From assembly GCA_039961735.1 (NCBI GenBank), contig JABRVX010000003.1, positions 1 to 64,000 on the forward strand: a DNA stretch of 64,000 nt. The letters are read 5' to 3'. How positions within the stretch are numbered: position 1 is the first letter of the stretch; each line of letters begins with the position of its first letter. The notes beneath the pieces were generated by a model. The model was not told where the DNA came from. It made no database searches and saw only the letters and a list, made by a program, of their open reading frames with translations. Made by a program: the position numbers and the translations under genes. Origin of the DNA: Fimbriimonadia bacterium. GTDB lineage: Bacteria > Armatimonadota > Fimbriimonadia > Fimbriimonadales > JABRVX01. Of this stretch, positions 1 through 9,196 are shown in pieces.

Positions 1-1690
1 ACCGTCCTACGCCTTCGCAATTGTCCGATGTCTCCACTTCCAGCTTGTCAACCGGACTGCACACACAGTCGCCAGTTGGGGAAGGATTGCGGAACGTCGG
101 TGGAGTCTTATCCACGTCGAAGGTCCATGTGTAGGTCTTGCTGTTGCCACACTTGTCCGTCGCCACGACTTCGACCGTGTGCAGGCCCCCGGCCAGGTCG
201 AACGGTCCGGGGCACGTGATCGGTGTCCACTCGTCTGGAACCAGGAATTCAGTATTCCTGCACTTCTCGACCCCGTCAAGCTTCAGCACCCAAGTAACTT
301 CGGGACAGTTGTCCTTTAGCTCGAAGCGGAGGTTCTCCACCGGACTGCACACACAATCGCCCTCGGGAGAACCGTTGCGAAGGTCCGGAGGCGTAACGTC
401 AGGATCGTAGATGCAGCAAGCAGACCCTCGCAAACCGTCTGGGTCAGTCACCTCGACCCCGACCTGGGTCCTTCCCAGGAACGTGTACTCGAACTCGATG
501 CAGACCTCTTGTCCGGGTACTAGGCCACCGAATGTTCCAGACCGGATAACTGTCTCACCGGGGTCGAACCGACAGTTCTCGTTCAGATCGAGCCATACCG
601 TATAGCTGTACGTTTTGGTAAAATCCGCGTCGGCGTCACTAACGCAGAAGCGGACGGTCAGCGGGTTACAGCTGCAGCTCGGTGGCGGCTCACAACGTAC
701 GGTGGGGGGGATGATCAGTACAAAGGTATCGCTTGCTGAGTTCGTGTTCGGGCCGGTGTAGCAAAACGCCCGCACAAAACCAGCCCCATCCGACGCAGTG
801 ACAGTGACCTCATACTGCCCAGGAACCAACGGTTCTGGTGGCCATGCACCTTGCCACTCCGTCCATGTCGCGAGTTGATCAGTCGTGCACGGTTGTATGG
901 GAACCACCCACTGCGATACAATCTGGTCTAGAGGATTCTTGACCGTTACCCGAACCTCGGTCAACCCGGATCCAGGCGGGTCTCCGTTAAGCAGATCCTG
1001 TGCTTGGGCCCAGACGCGAGGCGGGGTATCGTTGGGAGTGTAGGTGTCGAACTCAACGGCTGTAACCACGTCAGGGCCCTGTCGGTCCAACACGAAGTCC
1101 AGGGTTTGCACAACGGGTGGGGGAGGCGGAGGTAACAGACGGTCCACGAAATCGTAGGGTTCCTCGCCAGGCGGCAGAGGCCAATTTGGGGCCTTGAACA
1201 GGAACGCTACGGCGAGCCATCGCCCATCCTCGTAATCAGACCCCGCAACAGCAAAGTCCACGCACTTCACGGCCGTACCCTGGCCGCCAAATGGGAAGTA
1301 GTCGCCAGCGAGTTCCAGCTTGCGACCCGCGGGCACATTCTTGAGTGCCTTGATATTGGGAATCGTGGGGGCCCAGTCACTTGACAGCGCCCGACGGTCT
1401 ACAAGTACGATGAACACACCGACGCCCGGTGTGCATTCGTAGTCAACCTGCACTTCAAACTGGCTAGAGACCCTGGGCGGATCATGGGGGCACACCAGTG
1501 TCGCGGGAGGGTTGGTTCTCCCTAGCCGGAGGTTGTCCAGCCCGTTCGTGAAAAGTGGGCCTTGCGACACAGGCGGGGGATTTAGAAGGGGATCCTCTGG
1601 AGGCGAAACGGTCTGACTCGAGACAGGACTCGCTCCCCCAGCCCACATTGCTATAGCGGACAAGATTAGCAGTGCTCTGCCAAAAACCAT
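1..1690 (-). CDS. Secreted Ig-like repeat protein (3' end outside window)
   Basis: Open frame of 563 codons with no stop before the left edge, so the C-terminus is missing. It starts at ATG 1690, preceded by an AAGGAG ribosome site 10 nt away; an ATG five bases upstream is followed directly by TGA. Residues 1-26 form a signal peptide (ALLILSAIAMWAGGAS). The rest is beta-rich extracellular sequence. Near the visible end two copies of a roughly 96-residue Ig-like unit repeat, each opening with GDCVCSPV and containing conserved Cys pairs and a DKCGN-type turn. The same DxCGN turn occurs in the protein at 4665-6776, so the two are probably paralogues. A cell-surface or matrix role is inferred; no enzymatic motif is seen. 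Confidence 0.75.
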   Translation of the reverse strand, partial: MVFGRALLILSAIAMWAGGASPVSSQTVSPPEDPLLNPPPVSQGPLFTNGLDNLRLGRTNPPATLVCPHDPPRVSSQFEVQVDYECTPGVGVFIVLVDRRALSSDWAPTIPNIKALKNVPAGRKLELAGDYFPFGGQGTAVKCVDFAVAGSDYEDGRWLAVAFLFKAPNWPLPPGEEPYDFVDRLLPPPPPPVVQTLDFVLDRQGPDVVTAVEFDTYTPNDTPPRVWAQAQDLLNGDPPGSGLTEVRVTVKNPLDQIVSQWVVPIQPCTTDQLATWTEWQGAWPPEPLVPGQYEVTVTASDGAGFVRAFCYTGPNTNSASDTFVLIIPPTVRCEPPPSCSCNPLTVRFCVSDADADFTKTYSYTVWLDLNENCRFDPGETVIRSGTFGGLVPGQEVCIEFEYTFLGRTQVGVEVTDPDGLRGSACCIYDPDVTPPDLRNGSPEGDCVCSPVENLRFELKDNCPEVTWVLKLDGVEKCRNTEFLVPDEWTPITCPGPFDLAGGLHTVEVVATDKCGNSKTYTWTFDVDKTPPTFRNPSPTGDCVCSPVDKLEVETSDNCEGVGR

Positions 1691-1765
1691 CACATCCACT
1701 CTCCTTACCAAAAAGACCGCAATCAATCGGTACTCGGAAAACTACTGTCCAGCAGCTCTACCGTG

Positions 1766-1774
1766 ATTATATCA
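1766..1774 (-). promoter_or_regulatory. Extended -10 promoter for the gene at 1-1690
   Basis: On the minus strand the sequence reads TGA-TATAAT, a perfect -10 hexamer (1771-1766) with the TGn extension. No good -35 lies at 17 nt. Predicted transcript start is near 1759, leaving about 70 nt of leader before ATG 1690. Confidence 0.5.
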
Positions 1775-1888
1775 CACGAATGCAATTCCTGCCAGCGTTG
1801 ACAAATCTTGTTGGGAACCTAACCTGCACCCTCGGGCCCAATGCGTTTGGTACAAGCTTCGGCCACGAGTTCCGTCAATAGCGCAGCG

Positions 1889-1977
1889 CCCGTGATGCGC
1901 GGTTCTTTGCCGCGCATCACGGGGGAAAGGGCGCGCATATGCCCAGGGTGGACGACTCGCGCGCTCTAAGAGCGCGC
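1889..1977. terminator. Two perfect GC-rich hairpins after the gene at 1984-3918
   Basis: The first hairpin has 14-bp arms (1889-1902 and 1910-1923) and a 7-nt loop TTCTTTG. The second has 9-bp arms GCGCGCTCT/AGAGCGCGC (1959-1967 and 1969-1977) and lies 7 nt beyond the stop codon of the minus-strand beta-helix gene. Neither is followed by a T-run on either strand, so a classical intrinsic terminator is not certain. The remainder of the 1691-1983 gap shows only the promoter noted separately. Confidence 0.45.
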
Positions 1978-1983
1978 TTGGAG

Positions 1984-3918
1984 CTAATCTCGGTTGAAGT
2001 TCGTGAGAACAGCGTTCAGGTCGAAGACGGTCAGGAATCCGTCCCCATCGACATCGAGTGCGCTGGGCGCACCCCAGTCATTGGAGGCCAAGAGCAACGC
2101 GAGGTCGACCGCATTTATACACCCGTCGTCATTCAGATCGCCTCCATACAGCAGCACGCCGTAGCGATCCAACTGCTGGTGATATGGATTGATGCCAGTG
2201 GAGTTGTACGCCGGGAATGTAATATTGGATAGAACGACCCCGCAGTAGTTTTTCGCAGATATCCTTATCGAGTACGATCGGTCCGGCTCCCACTGCCAGC
2301 CGCCGCGAGTCACGTAGTACCCGTCAGGGCTCTGGGGAACCATGTCGTCGTAGGCGAGCTCGCCCTCCTCGTTCCAGACCTGAATGCGCAGCAGGCAGCT
2401 AGATTGGTCCCCAGGCTCGGGGCCGTCACCGCGCCATCCAACGAGAATAACATGCTGATCGTGTCTTTGGTATTCGAAGGCACCAGCATCTGGCCAAGGG
2501 TGACCGGCGGCAGGTCGAGGCATTATACCCTTACTTCGGTCCGAGGCCAAGTAGAACTCGGAAGGCTCACCGAGAGCACACCAATCGATCGCGCTTGAGC
2601 CCGGTAGGATTTGATAGGCTAGAGGGTCGTCTGTGAGCCTGCGGTTCAGGAAGCCGTTCCATTGTTGACAAATCTCACTCGTGAACTGCGCCGCAAGGTC
2701 GTCATTATGAAACAAGACGCCAGTATTCTCCCAGCTATGTAGCCACGCGAGATACCATATGCAGTTGTCGGACTTCCCGAACATACTCGGGGCATCATTG
2801 TGAGCCAACAGCGAGTTACGAAGCCAAAACCTGGACACACCCACTCCAGTCATGATCAGGGGGTCTTCGGCTGTTCGGTTATCTGCGATGGTAAAGTGCC
2901 AAGCGTCTATGCTCGTTAGGTCTCCATCAGCCAAGATGGTTGCATATTCGCCCTCGTTGTTCGTGACTATCAGGTTCGATGCCGATGTTCTCGCTCCGTC
3001 AGATACCGCAAGCGCCGAGCCACGGACGGCCACGTTACGATTGATGAATGCTCGGGTGATCTTCACGTTCACGCCGCCGTCAATGAGAATGCCGCCCCCT
3101 TTCGAGTCTGGCCAGCCCGTGGCAGCGTTGCGCTCGATCCGGCACTCGTCGAGGTCTGCGTTGGCAGACACGCACAGGCCACCCCCGTAACGAGCCGAGT
3201 TGTCTGACAGGTACAAGCGGGAGGCCGTGAGGCTTCCCCCAGACACGTAGAGCCCGCCTCCGTACACAAGCGAATGCGACCTAAGTACGCTGACTCTATC
3301 GAGAGATGATGTGCACGACAGGAGTGCAATTCCACCACCACTCTGGCCGTAGTAAGGTCGGCAGTCAGTGACCGTAACAGAGGTCATCTGGAGGTCTGAA
3401 CATTCCTCGGCAAGCATCCCGCCTCCGCGGCTGAAAGCCCTTCCGTTCTTGAGGGAAAGACGGTCAAGGCGCATCCCCTCGCATCGCCTCACTACTAAGC
3501 AGTGGCCGAGTTCCCGACCATCGATCACCGTCTCCCCACCGGATCGGTTGTCGTTGTCGGGGGGGTTGAAGTCGGATGTGTCTTCTGTACCGGCAAAGCC
3601 GCCGTAGAGCTCCAGCTTGTGCTTGGCGTTGATGGTCAGCCATTCCTTATAGACCCCATCGAAGACGACGGTCTCATCACCCTGATCGTTGCGCTCGACG
3701 ACCTTGCCTACGATGAAGATGCGGGTGGGAGAGGAGGGGTCGGACGGAGCGGCGGAGATGGCAGCGCCGATGGTGCGTTTGGCAGTGGCCCAAGAAGAGC
3801 CGTCGTTGGCGTCGTCGCCGTCCGGGGAGACGTGGATCACGACCCCGGCCAAGGCGGCGAGATGCGATAGCGTGAGGACGAGAGTGCCAACCAGGAAGCG
3901 GATGCCGAATCGGTTCAC
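1984..3918 (-). CDS. Secreted beta-helix protein with C-terminal dockerin repeats
   Basis: The protein has 644 residues from GTG 3918, chosen because GGGGTG lies 5 nt upstream and a clean signal peptide follows (FLVGTLVLTLSHLAALAG); another GTG at 3948 is possible. Mature sequence starts VVIHVSPDGDDANDG, the usual opening of right-handed beta-helix (polymorphic outer-membrane/pectate-lyase-like) proteins. GGG-rich coils follow to about residue 430. A beta-sandwich segment containing GDQSSCLLRI comes next, then two dockerin-type calcium loops, DLNDDGCINAVDL and DVDGDGFLTVFDL. It is a paralogue of the protein at 7116-9026. Cell-surface attachment through the dockerin is inferred; no cohesin is visible in the window. 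Confidence 0.8.
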   Translation of the reverse strand: MNRFGIRFLVGTLVLTLSHLAALAGVVIHVSPDGDDANDGSSWATAKRTIGAAISAAPSDPSSPTRIFIVGKVVERNDQGDETVVFDGVYKEWLTINAKHKLELYGGFAGTEDTSDFNPPDNDNRSGGETVIDGRELGHCLVVRRCEGMRLDRLSLKNGRAFSRGGGMLAEECSDLQMTSVTVTDCRPYYGQSGGGIALLSCTSSLDRVSVLRSHSLVYGGGLYVSGGSLTASRLYLSDNSARYGGGLCVSANADLDECRIERNAATGWPDSKGGGILIDGGVNVKITRAFINRNVAVRGSALAVSDGARTSASNLIVTNNEGEYATILADGDLTSIDAWHFTIADNRTAEDPLIMTGVGVSRFWLRNSLLAHNDAPSMFGKSDNCIWYLAWLHSWENTGVLFHNDDLAAQFTSEICQQWNGFLNRRLTDDPLAYQILPGSSAIDWCALGEPSEFYLASDRSKGIMPRPAAGHPWPDAGAFEYQRHDQHVILVGWRGDGPEPGDQSSCLLRIQVWNEEGELAYDDMVPQSPDGYYVTRGGWQWEPDRSYSIRISAKNYCGVVLSNITFPAYNSTGINPYHQQLDRYGVLLYGGDLNDDGCINAVDLALLLASNDWGAPSALDVDGDGFLTVFDLNAVLTNFNRD

Positions 3919-4506
3919 CTTTTCACCCCGGAAAGGGCCGCCGGGCACACTTGCCCGCGGATGCGGCCGTATGGGGGTGCTGTTCCGCCTCCTTGCAGCC
4001 GCCCTAACCGGTGGAGGTGCCGGAACAGGCAGGCATTCGTCGGTGGGCGTCTGTGAAAACTAGTAGTGCTACCGGGTAGCCCTGAAGAGCCGTTCGGCAT
4101 GGCGGGCGGGGTGAGGCGAGCCGGTCGGGCGGGGCCGGTCCGGCGGTTGGAGCCTGGTCTGCAGGTCTCCCACCTCAACACTCTCCCTTCCGCTTCGCTT
4201 CGATGGGAGGAGGGTGAGGCAGCGCACGAGGGTGCCGACGAAGCCCGGGGGGTAGGCAAGGAGTCTGCTGTGCGGGACCGAGAGGCCAAGATGGTGGAAA
4301 GGGTTGTGGAGTGGGTCAAGAAAAGGTGGGGCTTACCCAGCGTGCGGCCAGCACGCTGGGCTGCCAAAGCAAGTGGCTGCGCGGTCCTTTCCTTTACCAA
4401 AAAACTCAAGATGGTCTAGCCTGCTTCCTACGGGCGTCTAGGCCACACTACAACAATGCCGCTGGGCGGTCCGGCCCCGCAGTTCATTAATAATTCTACC
4501 TGGTTT

Positions 4507-4554
4507 CTTGCCGGTAGGTGAAGTAGCGATCCTGCAAACCGGCAAGTTTGCAGG
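4507..4554. other. Mutually exclusive hairpins
   Basis: CTTGCCGGT (4507-4515) pairs perfectly with ACCGGCAAG (4538-4546). CCTGCAAAC (4531-4539) pairs perfectly with GTTTGCAGG (4546-4554). The two 9-bp stems share bases, so only one can form at a time. Which strand is transcribed is unknown. Confidence 0.4.
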
Positions 4555-4610
4555 GTGACCGTCAGATTAGTGGTACTTATTGTTACAATTACAAAATATC
4601 ACAAACAGAA

Positions 4611-4640
4611 CTGCCCACCGAGCAGAAGCCCGGTGGGCAG
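4611..4640 (-). terminator. Hairpin terminator of the Ig-like gene at 4665-6776
   Basis: Perfect 10-bp inverted repeat CTGCCCACCG (4611-4620) and CGGTGGGCAG (4631-4640), 25 nt beyond the minus-strand stop codon. On the minus strand it is followed by TTCTGTTTGTGATATTTTG, which is T-rich but interrupted. Confidence 0.6.
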
Positions 4641-4664
4641 CGTGCTTCGTCTAGTCCGACTAGA

Positions 4665-6776
4665 CTACGGGTGCCACAGCAGCGAGTTGGCCTGCTCGAT
4701 GAGCAGACAGCCGATCGGCTCCTCGTCACTGTCAATCAGGTAATGGTGCAACCACCGAACGTCACGCTTGCCGTCCGCCCCGATGAAGGTCCGGAAGTCA
4801 ACCGCGTACATCCCGATGACCTGCTCGAAGGCAATCAGAGCGTCCAGGTCGTTCGGAATGTCCAGGGCATCGTTGAGTGCCTGGGCCACGTGCGGCGGGA
4901 TCTTCGGCTTCTGGGTGCGACCCGCAGCCACCGTCGAGAAGTACTCGATGTTGGCGCGAATGACGTCCTTATCGGGCATCTCCACGCACCAGCAGAGGAC
5001 CTTGGTGATCGGCGGGCCGGTTCGGCCAGTGTTCGGGTCGCGGATGACGTAGGTCACCGACAGCTCGTAGCACGTTCCCGGAGGCGAGAACAGCAGCGAG
5101 CGGTTGCCCAAGTACTTGCGGTACGCGGTGTACACGACCGAGTCGTCAATGTTCGCGCTCGTCGCAAAGGCCAGCGTGTACCAGTTGGTGTTTAGGTCCG
5201 AACCCGGGCCGAACACGAAGGCACCGCACTTGTAGAGCGGAGTCACCTTGCGCACGTCTACCGCCTGAATGATCAGGTTCTCATCGAACGTCACCCCGTG
5301 GCAGTTGAGAATGTCACGGATCGTGAAGCCGTCGAGGTTGATGACCTCGGGTCGGAACGTCCGCTTGGTCTCGTTGTCGAACGGGTCGGTCGTCGTCAGG
5401 TTGCCGCGCCAGATCAGGTTCGGCAGAATGACGCATTCGCAATCGCCGGGCGGCTCCTCTTCCTGCTGCAGGCGGAACCGGGTCTGGGTCTGATTGCCAC
5501 AGGTGTCGGTGGCCGTGATCAGGAAGTCGTGGCAAGCGAAGTCGCCAGGCGTCCACTGAACGGAGCCGCTGGTGCCCGAGCCGTTGGTCGGGTTGAGGCC
5601 CGTGGTCCCGCCGTCCACGGTGATGGTCCAGTTGCTCGCCTCACTAATCGTGAACGAGATGGCAACCGTCGGCCCCTTCACCAGCTTGCACTGGCCCGGG
5701 TCGGTGATTACCGGAGTGACCACCGTGATCACCGGGTCCGTATTGTCGGTGGAGAAGGCCGACTGGCTGAAGCCGACGTTGCCGCACTCGTCACGAACTT
5801 CCACGCGCAGCGTGTGGTTGCCATCCGCCAGCGTGGTGGTGTCGAAAGCGAGTGTGGTCTCGGTGGGCAGCAGGGTCGCTTTCAGCACGCCGTCCACGTA
5901 CACCTTCGTGTCCACCAGTGCGGTGGTTGGCGGGCTATTGTTCACGCTCCAGTTGAAGTTGACCGTGCCCCGCAGGCAGCTACCAGGGCTCTGAACGTTG
6001 ACGACCGGCGCGGTCGAGTCCACGGTGAATTCGAGCGTTCGGACGGTCACGTTCGGTCCACTCTTGCAAACGTCGGGCGGCAAAAAGCCGGCGGCATCTG
6101 CAACCTCGAACTGAATGGTATAGATACCGTCCGCGAGCAAGGCCATGTCAATCGTGCGGTTCACGTTCAGCGGGCTCGAAGCTGCGCCATGGGACTCGTT
6201 GGCGATACCGTTGCCGGTCAGGCTCCAGGAGCTGAAGCCGCTGGCATCCGTCGCGTTCGCGGTGAACTGAACGTTGGTGTCGCCGTTGTTGTAGCAACCC
6301 TTGTCCGGGTTCAGCGAAATTGACGCAACTGGCGCGGTCTTGTCCAGAACGATCTGGATCACATCGCTGAAGATCGTGGCGTTCGTCTGCATGTCGTAAA
6401 TACGCGCAGTGCAGGTGTAAGTGCCGTCCGGAAACGGCCCGCCCACCGCGAAGTCCGCGCACGGAGGCCACAGGCCCGGAATACCACCATCCGGGAACGT
6501 GGGTCCGCTAATGAACTTGGTCTCGCCCGTTCCGTTGCGCACGCACCGGAGGTCCAGCGCGAGACCCGGCGATATGGCAGTGTGGCTGATGGAGAACTGT
6601 ACCGAACTCGTCACCTTCTGGCCATCCGCAGGCGAATCGATGTTCAGCTCGTTAAGGTCTCCAAGCTTGCCGACCTGTCCTAGATTGCCAGGCTCTCCAG
6701 GGCGAATGACCTGAGAGTGCACCGCAATCGCGGACAGAAGCAGCAAGCTGCAACACAGGAGTCGTATTGGCTGCAT
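4665..6776 (-). CDS. Secreted multi-Ig-domain protein
   Basis: The protein has 703 residues. ATG 6776 is preceded by AGGAAGAGGG. Residues 1-21 are a signal peptide (LLCCSLLLLSAIAVHSQ). From about residue 45 to 445 there are four or so Ig-like/bacterial adhesin-type units, each with a DKTAPV- or DSTAPV-like start, an NPD..CYNNGDT- or CGNQT-type loop and a paired Cys. A roughly 250-residue C-terminal region of unknown family follows, beginning after the acidic linker QQEEEPPGDCEC. It resembles the truncated protein at the left edge of the window, with which it alternates along the DNA with two beta-helix/dockerin genes. No catalytic motif is seen; an extracellular structural or adhesive role is inferred. 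Confidence 0.75.
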   Translation of the reverse strand: MQPIRLLCCSLLLLSAIAVHSQVIRPGEPGNLGQVGKLGDLNELNIDSPADGQKVTSSVQFSISHTAISPGLALDLRCVRNGTGETKFISGPTFPDGGIPGLWPPCADFAVGGPFPDGTYTCTARIYDMQTNATIFSDVIQIVLDKTAPVASISLNPDKGCYNNGDTNVQFTANATDASGFSSWSLTGNGIANESHGAASSPLNVNRTIDMALLADGIYTIQFEVADAAGFLPPDVCKSGPNVTVRTLEFTVDSTAPVVNVQSPGSCLRGTVNFNWSVNNSPPTTALVDTKVYVDGVLKATLLPTETTLAFDTTTLADGNHTLRVEVRDECGNVGFSQSAFSTDNTDPVITVVTPVITDPGQCKLVKGPTVAISFTISEASNWTITVDGGTTGLNPTNGSGTSGSVQWTPGDFACHDFLITATDTCGNQTQTRFRLQQEEEPPGDCECVILPNLIWRGNLTTTDPFDNETKRTFRPEVINLDGFTIRDILNCHGVTFDENLIIQAVDVRKVTPLYKCGAFVFGPGSDLNTNWYTLAFATSANIDDSVVYTAYRKYLGNRSLLFSPPGTCYELSVTYVIRDPNTGRTGPPITKVLCWCVEMPDKDVIRANIEYFSTVAAGRTQKPKIPPHVAQALNDALDIPNDLDALIAFEQVIGMYAVDFRTFIGADGKRDVRWLHHYLIDSDEEPIGCLLIEQANSLLWHP

Positions 6777-6964
6777 TACCCTCTTCCTTCCGTTCTAACA
6801 ATTAGAGATAGCGAAACTGCCGTCGTCCCGATAGATCGGGAAACCCACGGCGCGCCCCTCTCTCCCTCTCGAGCCGCAGGCCCGCGAGGATGCTGAAAAG
6901 CACAAAACCGTTTCACACGGCATGCGGTCCGAGCAACCGAGTCGCACCGAACCTACCACCCTAT

Positions 6965-6993
6965 ATTCTACATGCAGTTTTGCCGTACGTCAA
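6965..6993 (-). promoter_or_regulatory. Sigma-70-type promoter of the gene at 4665-6776
   Basis: Minus-strand TTGACG (6993-6988), a 17-nt spacer and TAGAAT (6970-6965) make a near-consensus promoter. Predicted start is near 6958, giving a leader of about 180 nt before ATG 6776. The rest of the 6777-7115 spacer holds nothing I can name. Confidence 0.65.
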
Positions 6994-7115
6994 TCTTCTT
7001 GTGTAGAATTAGCACAGTCCGGTTTTCTTACCTGAGCGCAAAGGCACGGTGAAATGCGCCCTCTGCGTGCCAGTATTGATACGAGGTTGCGAGTGCGACC
7101 GTGCGATAGGTTACT

Positions 7116-9026
7116 TTAGTCACCCAGCGCACCGAAATTCGCGAGCACCGTGCTCATGTCCGGCACGTCTACCGACCGATCGCCGTTGATGTCTCCCGGC
7201 GTAGGCCCGATCGCACCGAACGTGCTCATGATCAGGTTGAGGTCCTGAAGGTCCACCCGATTGTCGTCGTTCGCATCGCCGGGGATCAACGTAACGTTCA
7301 CCCCGGTAGATCCGTGCGCCGGAAGCGCAGGGACCACGATCTGTCTGGTCAGATATCCCTTGGCCGAGATTCGGATGGTCCACGGGCCGCTCTGCGGCGC
7401 AAAGACATCTCCGGGTAGCACATAGAAGCCAGCTTCACACTGCGGCACCCAGGCGTCCAGAACTAGCCGACCGTCTCCATCTTGCGCACGGATTCGCAGC
7501 AGAGCCGACGACTGGTCGCCGTTGCCCTGTGGACCACGCCAGCTCGACATGGCCACGTATTGGGCTACGGCCTGATACTCGAAGCAGCCCTTGTCCGGAT
7601 ACGGCGTTCCGTAGCCGCTCGAGTCCACGGGTCGAGGTGCCCCGCAATAGTCGAACTGCACTTCCACGTACCCATAGTCCCGAACCAAGCTGTCTGGGCG
7701 AAGATTGTAGCTCCACGGCACATCCAGGAAGAGCCTGTTGACGTAGCGGGGGTCAACCTGAGTCGTCGTCGGTCCGGCAGCATTCAAGTCTTGGGGGAGC
7801 GAGAATGGCGCCACAGAGTTCATGTAGAAGTTGCCGTACGACCAGTAGTAGGAAACCGAGGCGTCCCTCCCAACGGCGGCCTCGGGGCCCGTATTGAATG
7901 TGATGTTCTCGTTGCGGATCGTTCCAGAGGCCTGATCGTAGAAGTACATCACGCTGTTCCCGACCGTGGAGACGTTGTCGGAGTACGTGTTGTTGACCAG
8001 CCGGGGCCAGGTTCCGGAATTGCGCACCAAGACTGCGGCTACCCCAGCCGTGTTTCGGGTGATGAGGTTTGCGTAGATCTTCGTATTGGTGCGGTTTAGG
8101 ATGTCGAGTGCTGCCCCTGCACCAGCCTGATTCTCTGTAAACCAGTTCCTTTCGATCTGCACTTGCTGCACGGTGCGCAGCCAAGCGCCTCCGCCGCCCT
8201 CCAGTCCACCACAGGTCGCGACATTCCGGCGAAACACGCATGACCGCACGTACCCGACTCCCCCCTCGAGGGCGAGCCCGCCACCTTTCGAAGCGACGTT
8301 GTCTTCGAAGGTCACTCGCGTTAGGTAGACATCGGCACCAATCGCTCTCATCCCACCACCGACATCTGCCGATACGCACCTCCGTATTATGGTGTCCGTG
8401 ATCGTAATGGATCCGTTCGAGGCATAGATGCCACCGCCGGAGTTGTTGGTGCTGGATGTGCAGTCTTCGAGAACGCAGTCCGTTAGCGTGAGGTTGTTCG
8501 CCGAGGCTGCATACAGGGCGCCACCGAATCCCACGGCATTACCATTGCGCAGCGTAAGCCGATCGAGGAGTACGTCGGCGACGAAGTTGATCCGCATCGG
8601 GCGTCCAGATAGCGCTGCATCAATGACCGTGGCGCTGCCTCGCCGCTCCTCGAGCGACGTCTCGTCTCCCAGAAAACCACCGTAGATACGGAGGCCGGCG
8701 GTCTGGATCACGATGTTCTCCTGGTACACGCCTTGCCGCACCCAGATCTCTGCTCCCTGGGGAGCAACGGCTACCGCCTGACCGATAGTCTTGAATGCTG
8801 TGGCCCAACTACCGCCCCCCATGTCGTTCCCAGTAGGCGAAACGTAAATCACCGCAAAGGTCGGAACGAAGAAGGCGAGGAGGGCAACGCATGCAGAGGT
8901 GGCGCGAGTGGCCCCTAATATGAGCCGCAGAACCGGACGAGATTGTTTCAACAGACCCAACACCCCGAAAGAGCAATCCCAGCGGGCGGAAAACTGCGGA
9001 CCGTGCCCAGCACCGGCGGCGGCCAC
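7116..9026 (-). CDS. Secreted beta-helix protein with C-terminal dockerin repeats
   Basis: The protein has up to 636 residues from GTG 9026. The start is uncertain because a predicted -10 (9041-9049) would place the transcript start almost on this codon, and a GTG at 8963 would give a tighter signal peptide. The hydrophobic segment SACVALLAFFVPTFA precedes AVIYVSPTGND, the beta-helix opening. Repeated GGGG/ASNNLTLTDC coils extend to about residue 420. A GDQSSALLRI beta-sandwich follows, then two dockerin-like loops, GDANDDNRVDLQDL and GDINGDRSVDVPDM. Domain order and several motifs match the protein at 1984-3918. A surface or extracellular location is inferred from the signal peptide and dockerin. 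Confidence 0.8.
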   Translation of the reverse strand: MAAAGAGHGPQFSARWDCSFGVLGLLKQSRPVLRLILGATRATSACVALLAFFVPTFAVIYVSPTGNDMGGGSWATAFKTIGQAVAVAPQGAEIWVRQGVYQENIVIQTAGLRIYGGFLGDETSLEERRGSATVIDAALSGRPMRINFVADVLLDRLTLRNGNAVGFGGALYAASANNLTLTDCVLEDCTSSTNNSGGGIYASNGSITITDTIIRRCVSADVGGGMRAIGADVYLTRVTFEDNVASKGGGLALEGGVGYVRSCVFRRNVATCGGLEGGGGAWLRTVQQVQIERNWFTENQAGAGAALDILNRTNTKIYANLITRNTAGVAAVLVRNSGTWPRLVNNTYSDNVSTVGNSVMYFYDQASGTIRNENITFNTGPEAAVGRDASVSYYWSYGNFYMNSVAPFSLPQDLNAAGPTTTQVDPRYVNRLFLDVPWSYNLRPDSLVRDYGYVEVQFDYCGAPRPVDSSGYGTPYPDKGCFEYQAVAQYVAMSSWRGPQGNGDQSSALLRIRAQDGDGRLVLDAWVPQCEAGFYVLPGDVFAPQSGPWTIRISAKGYLTRQIVVPALPAHGSTGVNVTLIPGDANDDNRVDLQDLNLIMSTFGAIGPTPGDINGDRSVDVPDMSTVLANFGALGD

Positions 9027-9040
9027 GCCGAACCTCGTCT

Positions 9041-9049
9041 ATATTATCA
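9041..9049 (-). promoter_or_regulatory. Extended -10 element upstream of the gene at 7116-9026
   Basis: Minus strand reads TGA-TAATAT. The predicted start lies only about 8 nt before GTG 9026, so this gene is either leaderless-like or starts further downstream. Confidence 0.35.
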
Positions 9050-9196
9050 TAGGATTGCCGTGCTCCCTGTGAGCCTGCCCGCCCACAGCCGATCGTCGTC
9101 GGCTGTTCAGACGCGGAAACGACCCGGCGTGTTCCTAAGGCGGCGCCTCGGCTCGGCTCGGGACAGTCCATCTGGTACCATCCGAACGAAATCGGG

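Larger units (their letters stand above)
3949..4664. other. 716-bp spacer with hairpins, no convincing gene
   Basis: Open frames here translate into Arg/Pro/Ser-rich sequence without protein character, so I see no gene. Structure is present. A 10-bp perfect hairpin CCCAGCGTGC/GCACGCTGGG occupies 4336-4345 and 4351-4360. Two mutually exclusive hairpins share bases at 4507-4554. A terminator-like hairpin sits at 4611-4640. The stretch would be the 5' leader and promoter region of the minus-strand beta-helix gene. Confidence 0.5.

Noticed and set aside
3915-4419. Overlapping long open frames on both strands
   Set aside because: Their products are Arg/Pro/Ser-rich without any domain; GC-rich DNA gives such frames by chance, and hairpins fill the region.
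7482-8099. Long antisense frame opposite the beta-helix gene
   Set aside because: Shadow frame of a well-supported gene; no start signal or domain.
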